49,451 bases of DNA from Deltaproteobacteria bacterium (GTDB lineage: Bacteria > Myxococcota_A > UBA9160 > UBA6930): contig JAJDAQ010000031.1 of assembly GCA_029261815.1 (NCBI GenBank), positions 1 through 49,451 of the forward strand, in the 5' to 3' direction. A program made the position numbers and the translations under genes. Positions within the stretch are counted from its first letter, which is position 1. The number at the start of each line of letters is the position of its first letter. Positions 1-8,050 of this stretch are shown here, piece after piece. The notes below the pieces were generated by a model. It was not told where the DNA came from. It worked only from the letters and a program-made list of their open reading frames with translations, and ran no database searches.

Positions 1-32
1 CCCACCGTCCACGCGTTGTTGGCGTTCGCCAT
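1..32 (-). CDS. Possible 5' end of a leftward gene, cut by the window edge
   Basis: On the minus strand an ATG at 30-32 follows a GGAGG-type ribosome binding site (42-46, spacing 9) and opens a frame reading MANANNAWTV before the window ends. Only ten codons are visible, so no family can be named. It lies 105 bases downstream of the VOC gene on the same strand and could be the next gene of that unit. The call rests on start codon and ribosome site alone. Confidence 0.35.
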   Translation of the reverse strand, partial: MANANNAWTV

Positions 33-137
33 CGTCGCTGCCCTCCCCATGAAGAGGGATGCCGCACGTACGCGCGCTTGTCGATGTGTGGGTTGGTGGT
101 GGCCGGATCTCGCCGACCTGGCGCCGAGCCGGAGCCG

Positions 138-1043
138 CTATACGAATTTTCCCCACTGGGTGCCGAGCGCGGTCACCGGATCGTGGCGTTCGGTCTTGTG
201 CGACGCGTTCACCAGATCGCCATCGGTGTAGTGCTCGACGACGTGGCCCCACGGGTCGCGCCAGTAGTCGAAGATCTGGCTGCCGAGGACATGGCGCCCC
301 ACGCCGGCGTGATGCTCGTAGCCCGCAGCAACGAGGTGGTCGTGACCGGCCATGACGGCGTCGATGTCTTCGACTTCGAACGCTGCGTGGTCGAAGCCGG
401 GCTCGCCGACGCCGACACACAAGAGCGTATGGTGGTCGGTGTACTCCTCACCGCGGTCGCAGCGCATGAAAGAAGTGAGGATACGGTCCGTGTCCGGGAT
501 CGGGACTTCGTCGGTCACCAGGAACCCGAAGCGCGACTGGTACCACTCGGCGCTCGCAGCGAAGTCGCTGACGCGCAGCACGACGTGCCCGAGCCGCTTG
601 ACCGTCGCCGGGCCGCGCGCGGGCCGATGCAGGGTTCCATGCCGCAGCGCGCTGCTTCCGCGATTCACCAGGGACGCTTCGACCGGGCGTGCCTCCACCG
701 CGGCGCGACCATGAACGATCTCGACCGAGAAGCCATCGGGATCCGTGAAGCGGACGCGTTCGCCGCCGGCCGGACCCGGAAGCGGTTCGACCGCCGAGGC
801 GCCCGGAAGCAAGGCCGCCGCCGCGAGGTCCGCGGCCGATGCTGCTTCGAAGGCGACGCCGCGAAAACCGGCCTCTCCGGGTTCCGTCACATGGATGTAG
901 GCGACGGGGTCGGTGCCCCGGGCGTAGATCTTGCCGTCAGCGTGACGCTCGGCTTCGAGGCCGAAGTCGGCCAGGAAACGCTCCATGGCGTCGAAGTCGG
1001 GTGCGGCGAAACGGACGAATGCGACGTCCTGGACCTTGATCAT
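138..1043 (-). CDS. Two-domain VOC family protein, extradiol (catechol) dioxygenase-like
   Basis: The 301-residue protein has two glyoxalase/bleomycin-resistance (VOC) modules, about 1-115 and 148-275, the layout of type I extradiol dioxygenases such as 2,3-dihydroxybiphenyl dioxygenase. The C-terminal module keeps the expected Fe(II) facial triad: H153 (GHVVLRVSDF), H219 (FDHAAFEVED) and E270 (WGHVVEHY). The N-terminal module lacks these ligands, as usual in the family. Such enzymes cleave catecholic rings in the cytoplasm, but the substrate cannot be read from sequence and VOC proteins vary widely. The start is the ATG at 1041-1043 after an AGAGGAG site. The 79-base upstream gap carries two palindromes overlapping a plausible promoter, so the gene is probably controlled by its own repressor. 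The FAD oxidoreductase gene upstream reads the same way. Confidence 0.8.
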   Translation of the reverse strand: MIKVQDVAFVRFAAPDFDAMERFLADFGLEAERHADGKIYARGTDPVAYIHVTEPGEAGFRGVAFEAASAADLAAAALLPGASAVEPLPGPAGGERVRFTDPDGFSVEIVHGRAAVEARPVEASLVNRGSSALRHGTLHRPARGPATVKRLGHVVLRVSDFAASAEWYQSRFGFLVTDEVPIPDTDRILTSFMRCDRGEEYTDHHTLLCVGVGEPGFDHAAFEVEDIDAVMAGHDHLVAAGYEHHAGVGRHVLGSQIFDYWRDPWGHVVEHYTDGDLVNASHKTERHDPVTALGTQWGKFV

Positions 1044-1063
1044 GGGAACTCCTCTGGGGCGGG

Positions 1064-1100
1064 CTATTCGATTGAATAGGTAACTTATTCGATCGAATAG
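1064..1100. promoter_or_regulatory. Tandem palindromic operator
   Basis: Two near-identical palindromes lie side by side: CTATTCGATTGAATAG at 1064-1079 and TATTCGATCGAATA at 1086-1099. The second is a perfect 14-base palindrome. Their centres are 21 bases apart, two helical turns, so two repressor dimers would sit on the same DNA face. The layout resembles TetR- or MarR-family operators. They overlap a leftward promoter candidate serving the VOC gene. No regulator gene is in the window next to it. Confidence 0.75.
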
Positions 1101-1110
1101 GACAAATCAA
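1082..1110 (-). promoter_or_regulatory. Candidate promoter of the VOC gene
   Basis: On the minus strand TTGATT (1105-1110) as -35 and TAAGTT (1082-1087) as -10 are separated by exactly 17 bases. The second palindrome lies within the spacer and -10, and the first lies just downstream, an arrangement suited to repression. The -10 match is only partial, so the call is tentative. Confidence 0.4.
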
Positions 1111-1122
1111 CCCCGTGCGTTC

Positions 1123-2253
1123 CTAGCCCGGCGCCCCCAGCGCATCGGCGGCCATTCGCGCCAGGGCACCGGCCGCGGTCAGGCCCGGCGACTCGATCCC
1201 GATGAGGTGCACCATTCCGGGCGCGCCCAGCGCCGTCGATTCCTCGACCACGAAGTCGCGGAACGACTCCCCCGGACCCTGAAGCTTCGGCCGCACGCCG
1301 GCCATTTCGGGCGAGAGGTGCTCGGCCCGGATCTCGGGCAGGTAGCGGCGCGCAGCGTGCGCGAACGCTTCGGCCTTCTCGGGGTCGACGACGTAGTCGG
1401 GTGTGTCGATGTAGGTCGCATCGGGGCCCAGTCGGACGCGGCCGCCCAGGTCGAGTGTGACATGCACCCCGAGGCCGCCGTCGCCCGCTGGTACCGGATA
1501 GACCAGGTGCTGCGTCAGCGCTCCGAGCGCCGGCGACACGCTGAAGTAGTCACCCCGGCACGGCTGGATTCGCCAGCCTTGTGCATCGACGTCGATTCCG
1601 GCGGCGGCCGCAATGCGATCGCTCTCGAGCCCCGCTGCATTGACCACCGAACCGCAATCCAGCGAGAACCGCTCTCCGGCCGCGTTCACGGTCTCGACCG
1701 TCCAACCGAAGTCGCGGGGCGACAACCCGGTCACCGTCGTCTCGAGGACGACGGTGCCGCCGTGCGCCTCGAGTTCTCCGTGGTAGCTGCGCATCAGCCC
1801 ATGGGCGTCGACGATGCCGGTGTTCGGCGACCAGATTCCGGCCACCGCCCGAACCCGCGGCTCCGCGTTGTGCACGGCGTCGGCGTCCCACTCTTCGATT
1901 CCCCCGGCACCGTTCGCACGCGCGCGACGGCCGATCTCGGCCAGCGCGCCAAGCTCGGCATCTTCGGTCGCGACGATGAGCTTGCCGAGGCGCGCGTGCG
2001 GAACGCCCAGCTCCGCGCAGCGCGCGTAGAGGAGGTCGCGACCCTCGACGCATGCGCGCGCCTTCAGCGAGCCCTCGGGGTAGTAGATCCCGGCGTGGAC
2101 GACCTCGCTGTTGCGGGACGAGGTCTCGTGCCCGACCGCGCGGTGGCGCTCCAGAACGAAGACGCTGCGGCCCCGGCGTGCCAATTCGGCGCCGCACGCG
2201 AGCCCGACCACGCCGGCTCCGACAACGACCACGTCGGCGTCCCACCCTGCCAT
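1123..2253 (-). CDS. FAD-dependent oxidoreductase, L-2-hydroxyglutarate oxidase-like (DAO family)
   Basis: The 376-residue protein starts with a Rossmann FAD-binding motif (VVVGAGVVGLACG, about 8-20) followed by an ERH ribose-binding turn. The segment NSEVVHAGIYYPEGSLKARA matches the LhgO/YgaF group, which oxidises L-2-hydroxyglutarate and passes electrons to the quinone pool, and the C-terminal GIESPGLTAAGA closes the FAD site as in DAO enzymes. I chose ATG 2251-2253 because it sits just before the Rossmann strand and follows a GGGGGAG site; the frame stays open upstream but that part is Arg-rich and runs to the start of the divergent kinase gene. It is 79 bases upstream of the VOC gene, so the two may not be co-transcribed. 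The exact 2-hydroxyacid substrate is inferred. Confidence 0.8.
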   Translation of the reverse strand: MAGWDADVVVVGAGVVGLACGAELARRGRSVFVLERHRAVGHETSSRNSEVVHAGIYYPEGSLKARACVEGRDLLYARCAELGVPHARLGKLIVATEDAELGALAEIGRRARANGAGGIEEWDADAVHNAEPRVRAVAGIWSPNTGIVDAHGLMRSYHGELEAHGGTVVLETTVTGLSPRDFGWTVETVNAAGERFSLDCGSVVNAAGLESDRIAAAAGIDVDAQGWRIQPCRGDYFSVSPALGALTQHLVYPVPAGDGGLGVHVTLDLGGRVRLGPDATYIDTPDYVVDPEKAEAFAHAARRYLPEIRAEHLSPEMAGVRPKLQGPGESFRDFVVEESTALGAPGMVHLIGIESPGLTAAGALARMAADALGAPG

Positions 2254-2323
2254 CGGTCTGCGCTCCCCCTCGGCCGTCTCCGGGTCTGGCGACGACTCGC
2301 TGCAGGGTGACACACCGCCGACC

Positions 2324-2368
2324 GCGCGCACCCGGACGCGCGCACCGATAGGTGCGGATGCGCGCACC
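2324..2368. promoter_or_regulatory. Inverted and direct repeats between divergent genes
   Basis: The 157-base region between the FAD oxidoreductase and the sugar kinase holds an inverted repeat CGCACC-GATA-GGTGCG (2341-2356). It also carries three copies of GCGCGCACC (2324-2332, 2338-2346, 2360-2368). This could be an operator for one or both genes; the GC-rich composition makes chance repeats more likely. Confidence 0.35.
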
Positions 2369-2410
2369 GGCAGGCCCCGATCTCGGGTACGGTTGCAGCC
2401 CGGAGGAACC

Positions 2411-3421
2411 ATGCCTGGATCGAATGATGCGCCCGACGTCGTCGTGGTCGGGAGCTTTGTCCAGGACCTCGCGTTCTACGCCGACAGTTTCCCGCGTCCG
2501 GGCGAATCCCGGATCGGCCGTTTCGCACCCGGGCCCGGCGGCAAGGGCTTCAACCAGGCCATCGCAGCGCATCGACTGGGCGCGCGAACCGTTTTCGTCG
2601 GCGCCGTGGGCGACGACGGTTTCGCTGAGAGTGCGCGCAGCTTCGCCGAGAACGAGAGCATGGAGACCGCGCTCATCGTTTGCGAGGGCCGTTCCTCCGG
2701 CGTTTCTTCGATCATCGTCGATGCGAGTGCGCAGAACATGATCGTGGTAGACCTCGGCGCGAACCGCGCGCTTCCCTCGGCCGAGATCGACGCCCGCCGT
2801 GCGCTGCTCGAGAGTGCCTCGGTCGTGCTCTGCCAGACGGAGTCGGACCTCGCGGCCACCTTGCGCGCACTCGAGATCGCGCGCAGCGGCGGGGCGACGA
2901 CGATTCTCAATCCGGCGCCGATCAACGATGAAGTCGGACGCGCGCTGCTCGATGCCACGGACATCCTCACGCCCAACGAGACCGAGTTCGCTTTCTTGAT
3001 GCAGCACCTCGCCGGCGAAACGCTTCCGGACGAGTACTGGCACGACGAAGGTGAGCGGTTCCACGAATGGTGCGGACGACTTGGCGTGCCGACCGTGGTC
3101 GTGACCCTGGGCGCCGATGGATGCTTCGTCTCCCATCACGCGTCGCACGTCCACCGGCCGACGCCTCGCTATTGGAGACAGGATGCGCCGCCTTGGGCCG
3201 CGGTCCCGGCAGCCCCGGTCGACGCCATCGACACCACCGGCGCCGGCGACGCCTTCAGCGGCGGGCTCGCGGCCGCCCTGGTCGAGTTCCCAGACGACTT
3301 CGAAGCCGCCGTGAAATTCGCCACGCAAGTGGCCGGCCTTTCGACGACGCGGCCCGGAACCGCGCCCGCCATGCCCACCCGTACGGACATTGACGCCTTC
3401 GACGCGACCGTAGCGAACTAA
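2411..3421 (+). CDS. PfkB-family carbohydrate kinase (ribokinase-like)
   Basis: The 336-residue protein has both PfkB signatures: the N-terminal substrate-binding GGKGFNQA (43-50), as in ribokinase, and the C-terminal DTTGAGDAFSGG (274-285), with D280 the expected catalytic base and GAG the anion hole. The motif NPAPIND in the middle is also ribokinase-like. It should phosphorylate a sugar or nucleoside with ATP in the cytoplasm; the sugar is not defined. The ATG at 2411 follows a GGAGG site, and the longer open frame upstream overlaps the divergent gene. An insertion around 200-260, with a tryptophan-rich stretch, makes it slightly longer than typical ribokinases (about 310). Its stop codon overlaps that of the convergent thioredoxin-like gene by 4 bases. 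Confidence 0.85.
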   Translation: MPGSNDAPDVVVVGSFVQDLAFYADSFPRPGESRIGRFAPGPGGKGFNQAIAAHRLGARTVFVGAVGDDGFAESARSFAENESMETALIVCEGRSSGVSSIIVDASAQNMIVVDLGANRALPSAEIDARRALLESASVVLCQTESDLAATLRALEIARSGGATTILNPAPINDEVGRALLDATDILTPNETEFAFLMQHLAGETLPDEYWHDEGERFHEWCGRLGVPTVVVTLGADGCFVSHHASHVHRPTPRYWRQDAPPWAAVPAAPVDAIDTTGAGDAFSGGLAAALVEFPDDFEAAVKFATQVAGLSTTRPGTAPAMPTRTDIDAFDATVAN

Positions 3422-4353
3422 CGAGCCATCGATCGCTGTGCAGGACTCAAGTGCACCGTCGGATCGCGGCGCGTGCCCAGTGCGGCGTTGACGCGGAGTG
3501 ACTGCCGGGGCGTCAGCGCCAGGCTGCGCAGCGATGAGTTCCGAAGGTAGTAGCGTTGGTTGGCGTCACTGGCTGCGCGCACGCGACCCTCACTGACTTC
3601 AACGGAGCGCCCGAAAACGCGGCGCGCCGTCTCTTCCTGGCGGGCGCCGCGCACGAAGACATGGTCCGCGCAGTCTCGCGCTTTGGCCGCCTCGAGGAGC
3701 TGCGCGTACGAGACCACCTCGGGGTCGTACTGGACCTCCACCACCTCGCGGCGTCCGAGCGACCCGGTGCGACTCGCAATCACACCGGGAATGCTTCCGA
3801 GGCACGCCTCTCCGCTCCAGTAGCAGTACATCGACAGAACGGCGGATTCCGTGTGGCGCGGGATCAGCTCCGCGTTCGCGTCCGCCAGGTAACGCGGGAC
3901 CTCTCGGCCATGGGCCTCCAAGGCCTGCGTCATCCGCTGGCTCACCAGGTATGGCGACCACACGCCGTCGCGACGCGGGAGCACATCGTTGCCGTCCGTG
4001 TCGAGGAAACGGACGACGGGGTTGTTCCAGCTCGGCTCCCCGAAACGCTGGAGTGCTGCGCGGTCCTTCCCCGGCCGGTTGTTGTAGATCGCGAGCGGGA
4101 CGAAAGCATCCTCGATCGCCTCCTTCAACAGCGGATGCGAGAGCACTTCATCGCCGAACGAGACGCAGGTCTGGCAGCCAGGGATCTCCTGGAAGAGCGC
4201 AAAGACGGGCTTGCCGGTCTCGGCCGAAGCCGCGAGCGCCGCGTCGAGGTCGCGACCCCAGGCGACGTCGCCGAGCTCGCGCGGTTGGCCCGCGAACGCC
4301 AGCAGACCCAGGGCACCGACCGTGACAGAGAACAGGAGAAGATGTTTGACCAT
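3418..4353 (-). CDS. Exported thioredoxin-like protein (Cys form of a VPGU-type selenoprotein family) with MsrA-like domain
   Basis: The 311-residue protein begins with a signal peptide (about 1-22). A thioredoxin-like domain (about 28-160) has its active site as IPGCQTC, C60 and C63 forming CxxC; this matches the thioredoxin-like family whose members often read VPGU with selenocysteine at the position of C60. A second segment (about 171-235), YCYWSGEACLGSIPGV then EVVEVQYDPEVVSYAQLL, resembles methionine sulfoxide reductase A, with C177 at the place of the MsrA GCFW cysteine. It probably reduces oxidised thiols or methionines in the periplasm, which is inference. It follows the acyl-CoA ligase gene by 65 bases on the same strand. 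The presence of two UGA-containing redox genes in the window makes the Cys form worth noting. Confidence 0.7.
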   Translation of the reverse strand: MVKHLLLFSVTVGALGLLAFAGQPRELGDVAWGRDLDAALAASAETGKPVFALFQEIPGCQTCVSFGDEVLSHPLLKEAIEDAFVPLAIYNNRPGKDRAALQRFGEPSWNNPVVRFLDTDGNDVLPRRDGVWSPYLVSQRMTQALEAHGREVPRYLADANAELIPRHTESAVLSMYCYWSGEACLGSIPGVIASRTGSLGRREVVEVQYDPEVVSYAQLLEAAKARDCADHVFVRGARQEETARRVFGRSVEVSEGRVRAASDANQRYYLRNSSLRSLALTPRQSLRVNAALGTRRDPTVHLSPAQRSMAR

Positions 4354-4418
4354 GGCAGCACCTCACCCCCCGGTACGAACGCGGCCGGCCGATCGTTTCG
4401 GGCCCGGCCGAACCGTGG

Positions 4419-5873
4419 TCAGTCGGCGGCTGCGACGCGCTCTGCGCGCAACTTCGAGCGGCGCACCTTGCCGGCATCGTCCCGTAGCGGTTCGTGCACG
4501 AACTCGAAGCTTCGCGGGATCTTGTACCGGACCAATGCACCGTCGAGGTGCGCACGGAGGTCCGCCTCGCAGGTGGCGTCCGCTTCCACGATGGCGTGGA
4601 GGCGTTGACCCAGGTCGTCGTCGGGCAGGCCGATGACGCAACTCGATCCAACGGTCGGGTAGGCGTCGATCGCAGATTCGACCTCGGCCGGGTACACGTT
4701 TTCGCCGCCGGTCACGACCATGTCGGTTCGGCGGTCGACGAGATAGAGGAAGCCGTCTTCGTCGACCCAGCCCATGTCGCCCAGGGTTTCCCATCCGTCG
4801 CTCGTCGCCTTCGCGGTCGCGCCCACGTAGGCATAAGTCGAACCCTGGCCGCCGGGGGGCAAGAAGAAGACCTCGCCCATCTCGCGTGCGGGAAGTTCCT
4901 GGCCGTCGTCGCCGACGATGCGCACCAGGCGCCCCCCCGTCGGCTTCCCGACCGAGCCGGGCCGTTCCAACCACTCGCGGCCCGAGATCATGGTGCCGCC
5001 GATGCGTTCGGTCCCGCCGTAGACTTCGAACATCCGGTCGGGGCCGATCCATTCGACCCAGGCGCGCATCAACCAGTCGGCGCAGGCGGCGCCGCTCGAC
5101 ACGACACGGCGCAGCGAAGCGAGCGAGTAGGCAGCGCGAGTTTCGGCCGGCAACCGCCAGATCCGGTGCAGCATGGTCGGCACCATGTTCACCCACTGGA
5201 CTTCATGTTCGTCGATCAACCGGAGCGATTCTTCGGGGTCGAAGCGGCTCATCAGGACGACGAGGCCGCCGCGGAGCAGCGATTCGCGCGCATTGAGGAA
5301 CGGGCCCGTGTGGAAGAGCGGGCCCGGGATCAGGACCGCGCCTCCCTCTTCCAGGCCGTAGTGCGGGGCCTCGGTGTCGAAGGACGCGGGATTCGCATCC
5401 ACGATCAGCTTCGGCCGGCCCGTACTCCCGCCCGACGCGATCGCCTGACAGTGCGGGGAGACGGCGTCAGGAAGCGGCCCCGCGCCGGCGGGTGCAGCCG
5501 GCCGCGCACCGTCGACAAACGTCGGGCACGTGTCGTACCGCCCGTCCGGGACCCCGACCACGAGCCGCGGTTCCGCGAGCGCCACGATCTCCCGTTGCTC
5601 CTTCTCGGGCAGCCGCGCCGACAGCGGAACCGGAACCGCGCCGAGCTTCCAGGTCGCCAGCGCGCATTCGAGGAACGCCAGGCCATTCGGCAGCGAGATC
5701 GCGACGCGATCGCCATGACCGACCCCTAGCGCGCGCCAGGCTTGCGCACGCTGCGTCGCGCCCGCCTCCAACTCCGCGCGGCGGATCGTCTCGCCATCGC
5801 AGACGACGGCGACGGCGTCCGGCTCAGACGCAGCGAGCGCCTGGAACGCCGCGGGATAGGAGAGAACGGCCAT
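4419..5873 (-). CDS. AMP-binding acyl-CoA synthetase (fatty/carboxylic acid-CoA ligase)
   Basis: The 484-residue protein belongs to the ANL adenylating superfamily. Visible motifs in order: the phosphate loop ASGGSTGRPK, the aromatic/Thr core EVYGGTERIGG, the adenine/ribose segment YLVDRRTDMVVTGGENVYP, and the C-terminal GKVRRSKL, whose lysine is in the place of the catalytic Lys. It activates a carboxylic acid as acyl-AMP and transfers it to CoA. At 484 residues it is a little shorter than long-chain fatty acid ligases (about 550), closer to the bile-acid or crotonobetaine ligase type. The start is ATG after GAGG. It lies 30 bases downstream of the enoyl-CoA hydratase gene, so the two likely form a beta-oxidation-type unit. 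Confidence 0.87.
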   Translation of the reverse strand: MAVLSYPAAFQALAASEPDAVAVVCDGETIRRAELEAGATQRAQAWRALGVGHGDRVAISLPNGLAFLECALATWKLGAVPVPLSARLPEKEQREIVALAEPRLVVGVPDGRYDTCPTFVDGARPAAPAGAGPLPDAVSPHCQAIASGGSTGRPKLIVDANPASFDTEAPHYGLEEGGAVLIPGPLFHTGPFLNARESLLRGGLVVLMSRFDPEESLRLIDEHEVQWVNMVPTMLHRIWRLPAETRAAYSLASLRRVVSSGAACADWLMRAWVEWIGPDRMFEVYGGTERIGGTMISGREWLERPGSVGKPTGGRLVRIVGDDGQELPAREMGEVFFLPPGGQGSTYAYVGATAKATSDGWETLGDMGWVDEDGFLYLVDRRTDMVVTGGENVYPAEVESAIDAYPTVGSSCVIGLPDDDLGQRLHAIVEADATCEADLRAHLDGALVRYKIPRSFEFVHEPLRDDAGKVRRSKLRAERVAAAD

Positions 5874-5903
5874 GAATCGCCTCGGTCGCGGGGTGGCTTG
5901 GAA

Positions 5904-6686
5904 CTAACGTCCGCGGAACTTGGGCTCGCGCCCTTCGGCGCGCGCGGCCTTCATCTCGGCATAGTCTTCGGACGCGAAGACCAGGGTCTGGGTCGATCCT
6001 TCTTCGCGGATCGAGTCCTTGACGACGCCGTTGGCGATCAGGCCCATGTTGCGGCGCGCCATCTTGACCGTGAACGCGGGTGCGGCCGCGATCCCGTCGG
6101 CCATCTCGCGGGCAGTGGCTTCGAGTTCGTCGGCGGGAACGATGCGCGAAACAATGCCGTGGCGCAGGGCTTCTTCGGCCTCCATCGGGCGGCCAGTGAG
6201 AACCAGGTCCATCGTCACGCCGTGTCCCACGATCTGGAAGAGCCGTGCCATCCCACCGGTGTCGGTCAACACACCGTGCTTCACCTCGGGAAGCATGAAG
6301 CGCGTTCCTTCGGCGCAGATTCGCAGGTCCGCGACCAACGAGCGCTCGAACGAGCCACCAATTACCCATCCCTTGAGCGCGCAGATGATCGGCATGGGCA
6401 GATCCATCGACTGCGCGAACGCCTGCTGTCCCCGCTCGATGAACGAGAGGTTGTCGATGTCTTCGGTGCGGACGCCGAGTTCGTTGACGTCGCGGCCCGA
6501 AGACCAGCTCTTGCCGTTCGCGCGCCAGATGACGCAGCGGATGTCGGGTCGGGTCTTCAGCTCGGCAATGATGTCGAACAGACCCGTGTCCATCTCGTCG
6601 TTGGCGGCGTTGTGCTTGTCCGGCCGGTTGTTCGAGATGATGGCGATCGGCCCGTCGATTTCGAGCGTAATGGTGTCGGTAGCCAC
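5904..6686 (-). CDS. Enoyl-CoA hydratase/isomerase (crotonase family)
   Basis: The 260-residue crotonase-fold protein has the CoA-binding and oxyanion segment ANGKSWSSGRDV (56-67) and GGSFERSLVADLRI. Both catalytic glutamates of true hydratases are kept: E114 in GGSFE and E134 in LPEVKHG, spaced 20 residues as in the rat mitochondrial enzyme. It should hydrate 2-enoyl-CoA esters, though isomerase or lyase activity cannot be excluded. The start codon is GTG (6684-6686) behind a strong GGAGGAACT site. It is the first gene of a leftward pair with the acyl-CoA ligase and diverges from the sulfotransferase. A short GCGTC-TCCGG-GACGC repeat (6701-6715) lies upstream. Confidence 0.88.
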   Translation of the reverse strand: MATDTITLEIDGPIAIISNNRPDKHNAANDEMDTGLFDIIAELKTRPDIRCVIWRANGKSWSSGRDVNELGVRTEDIDNLSFIERGQQAFAQSMDLPMPIICALKGWVIGGSFERSLVADLRICAEGTRFMLPEVKHGVLTDTGGMARLFQIVGHGVTMDLVLTGRPMEAEEALRHGIVSRIVPADELEATAREMADGIAAAPAFTVKMARRNMGLIANGVVKDSIREEGSTQTLVFASEDYAEMKAARAEGREPKFRGR

Positions 6687-6777
6687 AGTTCCTCCGCGGT
6701 GCGTCTCCGGGACGCGGCCCGCAATCCTAGCCGACCGTGGGCCGATGGTGGCTGCCCGGGCGGGCTAGAGTTGGGGC

Positions 6778-7965
6778 GTGTGGTTCCACTTCGACTTCAA
6801 GATTCACTCCCAACTCGTGCGCCTGGCCTGGGGAGAGCCCGACCCGAAGACCCGGCGCAGCGCGCTATTCAAGCTGCTGGTCATCGTTCCGGCCGTCGCG
6901 AGCTTTCACGCCGTCTGTTTCATGCTCGACGCCCTGCTGTTCCCTTCCCTGAGGAAGGTCCAGATTGAAGCGCCCATCTTCATCCTCGGTCACGCGCGGA
7001 GCGGCACCACACTGCTCCACCGCCTGATGAGCGAAGACGAGGGCCGCTTCAGTTCGTTCCTGACCTACGAGATGCATTTTCCGTCGCTGCTCCAGAAAAA
7101 GACGATCCGAGCCGCAGCCCGCTTCGACGATCGCTTCCTCGGCCGCTTCTTCACCCGCCGCGTCGAGGCCTGGGAAGAGAAGCGCTACGCGCCGGTGCGA
7201 CACATCCACGAGATGGGGCTGACGATTCCCGAAGAGGACGACCTGGTCTTCTACTGGTCCTGCGCGTCCGGCTTCTGGATGACCGAGATGCCCTACATGG
7301 ACGAGCTCGACTTCTTCGACGTCGACAACTGGCCCGAGAAACGGCGGCGGCGGCTCCTGCGGTTCTACCGCGATTGCATACGGCGCCAGCTCGCGCTCAA
7401 CGGCGACGACAAGATCCATCTCTGCAAATCGCCCGTCTTTGCCGGTCGCGTCCATTCGTTGATCGAGGAGTTCCCCGATTGCCGCATCGTGCTGCCCGTG
7501 CGGAACCCGGGCGAAACGATCCCGAGCTTGTTGAAGCTGCTGGCCAGCGGGTGGAAGCACATGAAGTGGGCGGACGAACGCGTCAACTCCTGCGCGCGCG
7601 ACATGGTCGAGACCTCGTTCAAGACCTACCTCTACCCGCCCGCCGCCCTGGCCCAGCATCCGGACACGCGCTCGGCCATCATCGACTACCGCGCGTTGGT
7701 CGAGGACCCGGCGGTCGCCATGCCGGCGTTGTACCGGGAGCTCGAGCTCCCGGTCAAGCCGGAGTTCCAGGCGACCCTCGACGCGGCCGCCAAGCGCTCG
7801 GCCAAACGCGTCTCGACCCACTCCTACAGCCTGGAGATGTTCGGCCTCGAAGCGGACGTGATCCGGACCCGACTGGCACCGCTGTTCGATGAGTTCGGCT
7901 GGGACGAAGGCGCGGTGGCTTCAGGGGGCGACGACGAAGCGCTGAACATCCGGGCATCGTCTTAG
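6778..7965 (+). CDS. PAPS-dependent sulfotransferase
   Basis: The 395-residue protein has the 5'-phosphosulfate loop of sulfotransferases, FILGHARSGTTLLHRLM (GHARSGTT at 71-78), and a plausible 3'-phosphate segment VLPVRNPGETIPSLLKLL. A hydrophobic stretch at 32-55 may anchor it in or on the membrane. The family transfers sulfate from PAPS to alcohols, lipids or sterols; the acceptor is unknown. The only fitting start is the GTG at 6778-6780, preceded by a weak TAGAG-type ribosome site, so the N terminus is less certain than the core. It stands alone on the plus strand. An SdsA-type alkylsulfatase and a TauD-type dioxygenase elsewhere in the window could act on sulfate esters of the kind it makes. 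Confidence 0.82.
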   Translation: MWFHFDFKIHSQLVRLAWGEPDPKTRRSALFKLLVIVPAVASFHAVCFMLDALLFPSLRKVQIEAPIFILGHARSGTTLLHRLMSEDEGRFSSFLTYEMHFPSLLQKKTIRAAARFDDRFLGRFFTRRVEAWEEKRYAPVRHIHEMGLTIPEEDDLVFYWSCASGFWMTEMPYMDELDFFDVDNWPEKRRRRLLRFYRDCIRRQLALNGDDKIHLCKSPVFAGRVHSLIEEFPDCRIVLPVRNPGETIPSLLKLLASGWKHMKWADERVNSCARDMVETSFKTYLYPPAALAQHPDTRSAIIDYRALVEDPAVAMPALYRELELPVKPEFQATLDAAAKRSAKRVSTHSYSLEMFGLEADVIRTRLAPLFDEFGWDEGAVASGGDDEALNIRASS

Positions 7966-8031
7966 GGGAACGCGGCGTTCGGATCGCGGCGGGGCCCCAC
8001 CTAATGGCACTTGTCCCGCCACTACATTACG

Positions 8032-8045
8032 CTCCGCTTCGGAGG
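8032..8045 (+). promoter_or_regulatory. Hairpin covering the ribosome binding site of the selenoprotein gene
   Basis: CTCCG (8032-8036) and CGGAG (8040-8044) pair around a CTT loop, placing the GGAGG ribosome site (8041-8045) mostly inside a 5-bp stem just before the ATG at 8051. It could lower translation until unfolded. The stem is short and may be accidental. Confidence 0.3.
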
Positions 8046-8050
8046 CCCCC

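Noticed and set aside
1550..3328. A 592-codon minus-strand open frame across two genes
   Set aside because: It spans the kinase and FAD oxidoreductase in wrong frames and is Arg-rich without domain pattern.
8005..8019. Sigma-54-like promoter TGGCAC-N8-GC before the selenoprotein gene
   Set aside because: The -24 part and GG-N10-GC spacing fit, but the -12 part reads CCGC rather than TTGC and no enhancer site is seen.
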